A stretch of 64,000 nucleotides of DNA from AP-15 sp963700185. Its GTDB lineage: Bacteria > Pseudomonadota > Alphaproteobacteria > ATCC43930 > CGMCC-115725. Position 1 is the first letter of the stretch. Every line of letters starts with the position of its first letter. Made by a program: the position numbers and the translations under genes. The stretch is taken from assembly GCA_963700185.1 (NCBI GenBank), contig CAVOWP010000021.1:1-64000 (forward strand), given 5' to 3'. A model generated the notes under the pieces. The model had not been told where the DNA came from. It did no database searches and saw only the letters and a program-made list of their open reading frames with translations. Of the stretch, positions 1 through 7,544 are shown in pieces.

Positions 1-873
1 GGGCTCGAAGTCGAGACATTGCCCAACGACTGGCGCAGCGCGGTCAGCCCGGCCAAGCTCGAAAGCCGGCTGCGCGAGGATCGCGAGCATGCGCTGAAGG
101 CGGTGTTGGTAGTGCACAACGAGACCTCGACCGGGGTGCTCAACGATGTAGCCGGCTTGCGGCGCGCCATCGACGCCGCCAAGCACCCGGCGCTGTTTCT
201 CGTCGACGTGATTTCGTCCCTGGGATCGATGGATTTCCGCATGGACGAATGGGGCGTCGACGTCGTGGTCGCCGGCTCGCAGAAGGGGCTGATGCTCCCG
301 ACCGGCATGGCCTTTACCGGGGTCAGCACCCGCGCCATCGCCACCAGTGCCGAAGCCAAGCTGCCGCGGGTCTATTGGGATTGGCGGCGGCTGCTCGGCG
401 AAGCCTCGCAGGCCTACTGGAACGGCACCGCGCCAGTGCATTTCTTTTATGGGCTGCAGGAAGCGCTGCGCATGATCGAGGAAGAGGGTCTCGACAACAT
501 CTTTGCGCGCCACCATCGCCTCGCCGAGGCGACGCGGCGCGCGGTGCGGGTCTGGCGGCAGAACGACGGACCCGAGATCTTCGCCATCGACCCGCGGGCC
601 CAATCCAATTCGATCACCGCCGTCCACGTTCCCGACGGCTATGACGCCGATAAAGTCCGCCAGCTGTGCCTCGACAAGTTCAACGTGTCGCTTGGCGGCG
701 GGCTCGACCGGCTGCGCGGCCATGTGTTCCGCATCGGCCATCTCGGCGATCTGAACGAGCCGATGATCCTCGGCGCACTCGCCGCGGTTGAAATGGCGCT
801 CGAACTCTCCGGCGTGCCACATGGCAAGGGCGGCGTCGCCGCCGCCATGGATTACCTTGTGGCGGCCGAATAA
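1..873 (+). CDS. Class V aminotransferase (alanine/serine-glyoxylate type), 5' truncated by the window
   Basis: The frame is open from base 1, so the start lies outside the window. The protein resembles alanine-glyoxylate and serine-glyoxylate aminotransferases, PLP enzymes that move an amino group to glyoxylate. The expected PLP-binding lysine is in GSQKGLMLP, shortly after an aspartate-rich strand (VDVISSLGSMDFRMDEWGVD) that normally carries the cofactor-pairing aspartate. The C-terminal small domain is complete (VSLGGGLDRLRGHVFRIGHLGDLN is typical) and ends at TAA. The amino donor cannot be assigned. The family is certain, the exact reaction is not. Confidence 0.85.
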   Translation, partial: GLEVETLPNDWRSAVSPAKLESRLREDREHALKAVLVVHNETSTGVLNDVAGLRRAIDAAKHPALFLVDVISSLGSMDFRMDEWGVDVVVAGSQKGLMLPTGMAFTGVSTRAIATSAEAKLPRVYWDWRRLLGEASQAYWNGTAPVHFFYGLQEALRMIEEEGLDNIFARHHRLAEATRRAVRVWRQNDGPEIFAIDPRAQSNSITAVHVPDGYDADKVRQLCLDKFNVSLGGGLDRLRGHVFRIGHLGDLNEPMILGALAAVEMALELSGVPHGKGGVAAAMDYLVAAE

Positions 874-1356
874 CGCAAAGCGAACCGCATTACCGCGCGC
901 GGCCAATGCCGGCTGCGACGGCGTCGGCATTGGAATGGCGGCCGGCCCGCCGTAGTCTGCTGCTTGGCTCACCGCTGCTGTATTGCCGGTTCGGACGGCT
1001 GCGCCGCCGCACCCGACCGACTGGGCATCAAAGCGCGGCTCAAGCGGCTTTTCCGTGCCCGCGCCGCGGCGCGGATCCCATCGTCGCCGATGTCTTTGTC
1101 CCAGGGATGATTTAGCGCTACGTAAAAGGCACCTTTCAGTGCATATGCCGCGAGACGGTCGGCCAGCCGGTATGATGGCCGTCGTCCCAGCTCGTCGTGA
1201 CGATTGTTGTGGGCATGTTGCCAGTCTCCGGACGCATTCATAAGATGCACCAAGTCAGCGGGCGGCATCAGCGGAGATCCTAGCCCCAGCCACAATCGTC
1301 TCCGTGCGGCATATGCCGCAGAGGTGTCGCCGCACAATTCGACGGGGAGGTGACGG
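874..1356. other. Intergenic region, no gene seen
   Basis: Between the aminotransferase and the lipoprotein gene. Open frames exist on both strands but are arginine/alanine-rich shadows without recognisable motifs or ribosome sites. No RNA gene or strong hairpin followed by a T-tract was seen. Confidence 0.5.
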
Positions 1357-1836
1357 ATGAAGGCACGACATCTTATGGGGGTGAGGCTCGGCGCGCTCGG
1401 CCTCCTTGCGCTTGCCGGCTGCACCCCGCAGGCGCAAGTGGCAACCTCGCAGGCGCAAATTCCGCCGGTCGAACCCGGGGCGGCGAGGGTATGGTTTTTC
1501 CGGCAGGCGAATCCAACCGGGGGCAATGTCTATGCGGCGGACCCGATAATTTACGCGAATGGCGCGCCGGTTGGTCAGATCGCGCAGGGAACCGCCTTTT
1601 TCCACAATTTCCCGCCGGGAAAATACAGGTTTACGGTACAGCCCTTCGGCACCCCCACTCGCGAACACGACACACTCCAGCTCGCGCCGGGAATGCAGGC
1701 CTACGTGCAGGTCCAATGGGAAGCCAACTGGGAGGCGAACCGCACAGGAGGGGGCAGCAGCTTTACCGTCCTGACCTCGTCGCCAGAGGTGGCGCAGCAA
1801 TATCTTCCGACGCTGACCAATCTCGGCCAGCGCTGA
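1357..1836 (+). CDS. Small lipoprotein, DUF2846-like
   Basis: A 159-residue protein with a basic N-terminus, a short hydrophobic stretch and a lipobox (LALAGC, cysteine at about residue 22), so it is probably a lipid-anchored periplasmic or outer-membrane protein. The body (RVWFFRQ, then YANGAPVGQIAQGTAFFHNFPPGKY) follows the pattern of DUF2846-type lipoproteins: a small beta-sandwich with a PG-K/H-Y turn. The start is set by GGGAGG about 7 bases upstream. It stands alone between two non-coding stretches. Function unknown. Confidence 0.75.
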   Translation: MKARHLMGVRLGALGLLALAGCTPQAQVATSQAQIPPVEPGAARVWFFRQANPTGGNVYAADPIIYANGAPVGQIAQGTAFFHNFPPGKYRFTVQPFGTPTREHDTLQLAPGMQAYVQVQWEANWEANRTGGGSSFTVLTSSPEVAQQYLPTLTNLGQR

Positions 1837-1883
1837 TCCTTCAGCGATGCACTCCGTAACCTGCTGGAAGGCGGCGCTACCCT

Positions 1884-2010
1884 CACCGACCAAGCCCTTC
1901 GGGCTCGGTCCCCCCTCTCCCGCGCCGCGTCGCGCCGCGGGAGAGGAGCTTTGAGAGGCCTCGCCCGCATTGCGGGAGAGGGTCCCGAGCGCAGCGAGGC
2001 GCGCCGGCGG
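1884..2010. repeat. GC-rich dispersed repeat (ctctcccgc type) with hairpin
   Basis: Contains an 11-bp stem (1914-1924 with 1936-1946) of the cctctcccgcg type, followed by a second gggagaggg segment. The same sequence type recurs at 49205-49335 and, shorter, at 41009-41030. No T-run follows the stem, so it is a poor terminator. Confidence 0.6.
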
Positions 2011-2229
2011 GATTGCCCGACCGGCCCTTGGCAAACCGCCCGCGCCCGTCCCGCGCCCCTGTTCCCCCTGTTTTATCTGGTCGAGATCAGGCATTGCGAA
2101 CTCCTTCAAATCGCACCTTGCACCGGCTCACGGGTGCTGTTGCGTGGAAAATATAATGCGAATATGGCTATTACGATATTATCTAGAACCATTGTTCAGA
2201 TTTCATTCTGATGATTGAGTGCAACGCGT

Positions 2230-2600
2230 CCCCTCTCGCCTTCCCGTGGGCCTGCAACCCACGGACTTGATCGGTGGGAAGGCCGGGATCCGTTTCCCGC
2301 CATGGGCGCCGGCCTTTGCCGGTGTAGCAGGATTTTTGCTGAGAACAGTGTTGTCGGCAAAATTCGCCGCGTGTGGGCAGATTTTGGTCAGTGAAGGTCG
2401 ATGCTCGGGGCCTTTTTCCCGGTGATCATTGCGGAGACAAGATTTCCCGATGGACTTAGAAGAGATTCACCAAGCGTCGGCGGACCAATGTTCATAGCAA
2501 AAAACCTTGTCACACCGGCGAAAGCCGGTGCCCATGGCAGAAATGGATCCCGGCTTTCCCCACGGATCAAGTCCGTGGGCTGCAGGCCCACGGGACGACA
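2230..2600. repeat. Long imperfect inverted repeat (about 120-bp arms), MITE-like
   Basis: The segment about 2237-2360 is repeated in inverse orientation at about 2480-2597. Shared blocks are a gtgggcctgca..cccacgg stem, acttgatc, a gccgggatcc block, catgggc, ccggcttt-gccggtgt, then ttttttgct and gaaca. The two arms enclose about 120 bp with no gene. The inner ends hold the palindrome seen in the REP-like repeats elsewhere in the window. No transposase is present, so it is either a paired REP/BIME-type unit or a non-autonomous element. Confidence 0.65.
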
Positions 2601-3040
2601 ACCGGACATCAACTTTTCTGCTGCTTTCGCGACCCTCGGAGCGGTTAAGTGGACTCCATTTTGGATCGAATTTGGATCCTGAGAAGCCGGATTCATCCTC
2701 ACCGCCGTAGGGGATTCGCCGTTTTGCAAAGGTTGACAACTTCGCCACGCGCCGCATCAATTCGAGCTTTCGCTGGCACTAGAGCGTGAGATTTGGACGT
2801 TGACGCGGGAACGCCGGGCCGCTCGAAGCTGGTTGGGGTGGTCGCAACCACTCTGCCAACTCACCGGTCGTGGCCGCAACATGGTGCCCATAGAAGGGCA
2901 GCGGCTCGACCCAGGATCATACTGCTCGAGACGGTCACGTGTGTCAAGCCTCCGTGGGCTCGATGGCCACGTTTCGAACGAAATACTTCGAAATTGGCGG
3001 TCGATTGTACTTGCATCCTTCGAAATGACTTGTATATGAA
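2601..3040. other. Intergenic region, no gene seen
   Basis: Between the inverted repeat and the DndB-like pseudogene. The frame of the downstream gene is open upstream to 2793, but that extension has no conserved feature, and a good ribosome site lies at 3092-3096. No other signal seen. Confidence 0.5.
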
Positions 3041-3074
3041 GAAAGCCGCCTCGGGTGGAGCCGAGGCGGCTTTC
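3041..3074. other. Perfect 14-bp stem-loop in the leader of the DndB-like gene
   Basis: Bases 3041-3054 pair perfectly with 3061-3074 around a 6-base loop, 30 bases before the start codon. No T-tract follows on the plus strand (CAGAAAA). On the minus strand the stem is followed by TTCAT only. It could be an attenuator or the end of an unseen upstream transcript. Confidence 0.6.
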
Positions 3075-3104
3075 AGAAAACCGCGATACATAGGAGCGCA
3101 TCGC

Positions 3105-4441
3105 ATGGCTAACGTAATACCCGCCGTGGCGGATATCAACATCCCGCCGCATGTCAAGGTCGAGCTCACCGCCAACTTCGAGTCGCTGATGGCCGAGATC
3201 GGGCGTCGGTCGATGATGGGTTATGCGGGCGAGGTCTTTTTCGGCACCGCGTTCTTGCAGGGTTCGCGCCTGCAATTCACAACTGCGATGCCGATGCAGA
3301 AAATGCTCGATGTGAGCAAGACGGATCGGTCGAGGAAGAAAGCCGGTATCGTCGAAGTCACCGAGCACTCGAAATCGACCACAGGAACAGGCGCACGCCA
3401 AGCATCTCCGCAATTACCTGCTAAGCACCGCCTGCACCGGGGACAAGTTCATCCTCCCCTCGTTCACGTTCAACTACGGCGTGGGGCTGGACGATGATGA
3501 CCCGGATGCGACGATGATCCTCTTCGCCAGCACGGAGGACGGGACGAATGCGTGGCCCGGCATTCTGCTGTTGCCGCAAGGAGCGAAGCTGGACACGACG
3601 GACGGCGCACATCGGCGGTCCCAAATCGTCGAAATCCTGAATAGCGGGAAGATCAGCGACGATGCGAAGGGTGCCCTCAAGCGCAACGCTGTCGATGTGA
3701 AAATTGTGTTCGAGAGCAGTCGGTCAGACAGCCATCAGGACTTCGCCGACTGCGGCAAGGCCAAGGCGATCCCGAAGTCGATGGTTACGACCTTCGATAT
3801 CCGGGATCGGCGGAATGCGCTCACCCGCGAGTTGGTGAAGGCCAACCCGTTCCTCACCGCCTATGTGGATGCCACCGCTTCGAACGTGAATTTGTCGTCG
3901 AAATCGCGGATGATTTGGTCGACGAGCGCGATAAGGATGTTCATCGGCCACGTCATCGAGCATCACCCCGACACCAACTTGTCTGACGATGAGAAGACCG
4001 AGGGTGCGTCGGATTTCGTCGAAGCCCTGGTCCGGCATCTACTGCAGTTGAAGGCACTTGACAAGGCTCGCAAGGAGAAGAACGCCGAGGTCACGACGGG
4101 TGCTCTGCGGGATGTCAAAGGCGGCGACGTTGCCCTCCGGGGTGTCGGGATGGCGGTGTTCGCGCGGGCCTTCTTGTATTGCAAGGAGGAGGAAATCGAC
4201 TACGACGTAATGGCCGCGAAGCTGGCGACCATCGATTGGCATCTGCTGTCGTGCGAGCGCTCGGGGATTCCGCCTCGGCCCGACCTTCTCCACCGATCTC
4301 TACAAGGCGGCGCAACCGATTTGGGCGCATCTCCTGGTCGTCGGCGAGAACCGGTATCGGGTCAGTTCGTCGTTCAACGATGCCGACGTGGCGTGGCAGA
4401 AGATCGTCGCGACCCTGTTCGAGCAACGGCAGGCCGCGTAG
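3105..4441 (+). pseudogene. DndB/DGQHR-domain-like protein, broken by two frameshifts
   Basis: Three consecutive frames give one continuous protein of about 445 codons. The first (ATG 3105, AGGAG upstream) runs to about 3380. The second carries HLRNYLLSTACTGDKFILPSF, a DGAHR motif at 3601-3615 (variant of the DGQHR motif), and FADCGKAKAIPKSMVTTFDIRDRRN. The third, from about 4262, reads GPTFSTDLYKAAQPIWAHLL and stops at TAG 4439-4441. Each change is one extra base or two missing. DndB-type proteins regulate or accompany DNA phosphorothioate modification, and DGQHR proteins occur in defence islands. No dndA, C, D or E is present. A terminator follows 17 bases later. The family call rests on motif recall only. 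Confidence 0.6.
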
Positions 4442-4458
4442 ATCACCCGGCTTCGGAC

Positions 4459-4487
4459 AAACCCGGCGACTCGGCCGCCGGGTTTTT
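4459..4487 (+). terminator. Rho-independent terminator after the DndB-like pseudogene
   Basis: Perfect 10-bp stem (4459-4468 with 4476-4485) and 7-base loop. The last Ts of the stem continue into a five-T run ending at 4487. Located just after the TAG of the third frame, which supports that frame as the genuine 3' end. Confidence 0.85.
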
Positions 4488-4679
4488 CATGCCCTGCGAG
4501 GCTTGGACACGTGGACGAAATCGGGGCCGCCTATAACCGCATCGCTGCATCCCGGATTTGCCGATATATCAGCTTCTATCGGCTCTTTTCTTGACCGGGG
4601 CGGCGGGGTGCTATTCTCGTGCAGGAATCGAGGTTTCGGTGCGGGAATTCGAAATACCGCGCAACGCTTCCTCGCCCTG

Positions 4680-5639
4680 ATGAGGGTGTGGAGGGGCAGG
4701 TTGCCGCATTTCGCTGAAGCATACGCCGATAAAGTAAATGAATTACTGCACGACTATCATGGACAGCTTTTTTACAAACAAGAGATTATGGAAGTCCGTG
4801 GATTACTCACTAGTCTTATAATTACGTATGATGGGATCAGAGATGACGTAAGAGACATCCATGATAATGCATCGTGGGAAGATTTCCTGAAGCGGATGTC
4901 AACTGTAAAACCAGATTTGGCGAGTTTTGATCGCAAATTGATGGAGCAACTTAGCGAGCAACCAGAAAAGCTTATGGCAGGTCACGAGGGCCGCACATTT
5001 TATTTTATTAAAAGAGGTAATTATCCTCAATACTGGACAGAAGAACGGGCCGAGCGTGATGCCATCTTATTGATGAAATCGAGTGTTGGTGGCTGGGGTG
5101 AATTGATCCATGAGGAGGTATCGCATCTCGACCAAATTGTTCCTGTCGGGAGAGCGCACTTTCGTGAGTATGAGCATTACGTGCGCGTGATCTTTAATTA
5201 TCTCTTCTTTGGCGAATTGGGGGAAGGACAACCTCAGAGCCGCACAGAACCCGAGCACGAAGGACTGGAGATACGGGATATCATATTTGCGAATAGAGCA
5301 GACTCGGGATTTTGGAAAGATTTGAAAGAAAAGTATCGTGTATCGTAAGTAGTAGTTGACGCAAAGAATACAAATGACGTTACGCGCGACGACTTGCGGC
5401 AGTTGTATTGCTATCTAAAACCAGCCCTTGGGTTTTGGAGGTTCATCGTTTGTCGAACTCAACCATCTAGCGTTTTGCGGGCATTTGATAGAACCCTCTA
5501 CCAAAATTTTTCACAACAACGTGGTCTTTTGATACTTTGTGACGACGATCTGCGTCGGATGGTCGAAATCAAACGCCGTGGCCAAAATCCTTCTAATTAT
5601 CTTCAAGAAAGGATGTCAGAGTTCATTCGTAGCATTTGA
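4680..5639 (+). pseudogene. Restriction-endonuclease-like (PD-(D/E)XK) protein interrupted by an in-frame stop
   Basis: An AT-rich gene starting at ATG 4680 stops at TAA 5346-5348, but the same frame resumes at once and runs to 5639. The read-through sequence around the stop is LKEKYRVS-stop-VVVDAKN, then DDLRQLYCYLKPALG and LILCDDDLRRMVEIKRRGQNP. This is the typical C-terminal nuclease module with RDI (about 5272), DAK catalytic motif (5358-5366) and a trailing D-D-L/lysine-rich helix. The first 220 residues are helical (LPHFAEAYADKVNELLHDYH) and not recognised. One stop codon therefore removes the catalytic DAK part. Base composition differs clearly from the neighbours, indicating transfer. 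The nuclease call is from family pattern, not a search. Confidence 0.6.
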
Positions 5640-5729
5640 GGCATCACATAGCGCTTCCTGCAAGCGGCCCACGAATTCGGCTCAGCCGGGCGGATTCTTC
5701 TCGACGCTTCCTGCGGCTTCCTTAACGGC

Positions 5730-5963
5730 GTGATCGAGAAATCGCTTTATGCGTATCCCAATGCGGAGAATGCCGACGAACAGGTGGTAGACTTGGGTGG
5801 TTACGGTGACAGTTTACTTGGTTACGGTTTGCTGGATGTTCATTTGATGGGGCGGCAACAAACCAAGGCCAGCTCGCCATACGAAGCGCTCTGCTTCGCG
5901 CGACCGCGAACTCCGTTGCTGTCACCAGGGTCCGAGAGACCCACCCGAAAATCGCCGCAATGA
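5730..5963 (+). CDS. Possible remnant ORF in the decayed island
   Basis: The frame is open from just after a TAG near 5651. It reads FLQAAHEFGSAGRILLDASCGFLNG before the first usable start (GTG 5730), then EKSLYAYPNAENADEQVVDLGGYGDSLLGYGLLDVHL, which has ordinary amino-acid composition. The tail looks like shadow sequence. It may be the end of a third gene of the island that lost its 5' part. I do not recognise it, and no ribosome site is visible. Confidence 0.25.
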   Translation: MIEKSLYAYPNAENADEQVVDLGGYGDSLLGYGLLDVHLMGRQQTKASSPYEALCFARPRTPLLSPGSERPTRKSPQ

Positions 5964-6059
5964 TATGCGACCGTGTCGTCGTTTTATCGCTGCTGCACCT
6001 TCGGCGAAGGAGAGATTTTCTTGATCAGAGTGAAGGCCGATAGATTTCTTGGGTTCGCC

Positions 6060-6235
6060 ACCGGCTGTTATTTGCTCTTTTTACGACGGAAAACAGTGAA
6101 CATTCTGGCTGTTATCTCGCTGTTTCGATTTCCAAAAAGCGAGGGATTCTCGGGTCGAAGCTCACTTGCTGGCTGTTTTTTTGCTGTAAAAACAGCCAGC
6201 AAGGCGGCGCTCGGGGCGCCGCCGCTCTGTGGCTG
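6060..6235. repeat. Short ggctgtt repeats and a perfect 16-bp inverted repeat
   Basis: The word ggctgtt followed by a T-rich stretch recurs at about 6064, 6108, 6171 and 6231. The third copy forms a perfect inverted repeat (6165-6180 with 6188-6203, 7-base loop). A second stem (6203-6210 with 6216-6223) follows directly. On the minus strand these lie just past the stop of the amidohydrolase gene and may end its transcript, although the T-tract is not ideally placed. Confidence 0.5.
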
Positions 6236-7375
6236 TTAATTGATCAGCCCGTAGAATTTGCCGGCGTTCTCGCAGGTGATCTTGTGCACGATTTCGGGCG
6301 CGAGGCCGGCGAACTGCTCCTTGATGTATTTCGAGGATTCCGGCCACACGCCGTCGGTGTGCGGGTAGTCGGAGCCCCACATCACGGTCTCGACGCCGAT
6401 GTCGTCGACGAGCTTGGTGCCGATCGGGTCGAACTGGAACGTCGCCTTGCACTGGCGGCGCCAATATTCGCTCGGCTTCATCTTGATCAGGTCGCGGAAG
6501 CGGTCCTCATACTCGAAGTCCATGCGGTCGAGCGCATAGGGCAGCCAGCCGATGCCGCTCTCGCCGAACGAGACCCTGAGGCGCGGATGACGCTCCAGCA
6601 CGCCGGCGCCGATGAGGGCGGCGATGATGTTGATGAGCCCCATCTGGAAGGCCGAGACGCCGGTGAACATCGCGGCGCGGCGGACCTGGCCGGAAACACC
6701 TTCGCGGGCCCGCGGCGAGGTCGTCGGGAAGGTGTGGAAGTGCAACGGCAACTGCACCTCTTCGACGGCGTTCCACAGCGGCTCCCAGACTGGATGCCAC
6801 ATCGGGTCCATGTCCCACGAGCAGGAGAGCTCGAGGCCCTTGATGCCCATCTTGGCGACGCGGTGGATCTCCGTCACGGCGTCGTCGATGTTGCCATAGG
6901 GCAGGCAGGCGAGGCCGATTTCCCGATCCGGATGATGGCGGCAAAATTCCTTGAGGAAATCATTGTAGATGCGCAGCATCTCGTTCGAGGCTTCGCGGTC
7001 GTTGAGGCGCGAGGCGGCGCCCAGGATGCCGTAGATGACCTCGGCGTCGACCCCGTCGCGGTCCATGTCCTTGATGCGCAGATGCGGGTCGCTGCACCGC
7101 CGGATGTCCCGCTTGCCGTCCTCGTACATGCCGGTCTCGGCCATCTTGTCGACCCGGTGGTTCTGACCCAGAACAAAGGGCGCGCCGCCCGGCCCGACGC
7201 CGTTCTTCAACCCGAAATTCGCGCCGTTCTTGGCGACCCAATGCGGCCCCTGCGGCCCGTCCTCGACATAGGGCATGCGCTCCTTGAGATCGCGCCGCGC
7301 CTCGGACACGAAGAGATCGGGCGGCATCCACGGCATGTCGAGATGGCAATCGGCCGAGATCCTGCGGTATTGCAT
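6236..7375 (-). CDS. Amidohydrolase family 2 metal-dependent hydrolase
   Basis: A 379-residue TIM-barrel hydrolase of the amidohydrolase-2 (ACMSD/ligJ-like) family. The N-terminal metal motif is ADCHLDMPW. The C-terminal part has HPRLRVSFGESGIGWLPY and WGSDYPHTDGVWPES, where the last catalytic aspartate and histidine are expected. The frame is open 50 codons further upstream, but homology begins at MQYRRISADCHLD, so ATG 7375 is chosen. It is paralogous to the amidohydrolase at 31313-32461. Such enzymes hydrolyse or decarboxylate ring-derived acids. The substrate is unknown. Confidence 0.85.
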   Translation of the reverse strand: MQYRRISADCHLDMPWMPPDLFVSEARRDLKERMPYVEDGPQGPHWVAKNGANFGLKNGVGPGGAPFVLGQNHRVDKMAETGMYEDGKRDIRRCSDPHLRIKDMDRDGVDAEVIYGILGAASRLNDREASNEMLRIYNDFLKEFCRHHPDREIGLACLPYGNIDDAVTEIHRVAKMGIKGLELSCSWDMDPMWHPVWEPLWNAVEEVQLPLHFHTFPTTSPRAREGVSGQVRRAAMFTGVSAFQMGLINIIAALIGAGVLERHPRLRVSFGESGIGWLPYALDRMDFEYEDRFRDLIKMKPSEYWRRQCKATFQFDPIGTKLVDDIGVETVMWGSDYPHTDGVWPESSKYIKEQFAGLAPEIVHKITCENAGKFYGLIN

Positions 7376-7544
7376 GTTGTTTTCCCCGCTCCAGGTTGTC
7401 GAAGGGTCTGCGAGCACTGTACTCCTTCGAAGCCCTGGATTTGTCGGAAAGGCGCCTGTCAGACCCGCCTTTTTTGCGCATGCGACATGAACGCGATGCA
7501 ACCCGCGGCTTGCTTTCGCACGCAATGAATGCTATAAATCAATT

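Noticed and set aside
969..1526. Minus-strand open frame across the region before the lipoprotein
   Set aside because: Runs antisense into the well-supported lipoprotein gene and lacks any motif.
7376..7525. N-terminal extension of the first amidohydrolase
   Set aside because: The frame is open, but the extension has no conserved feature and the family start with its metal motif lies at 7375.
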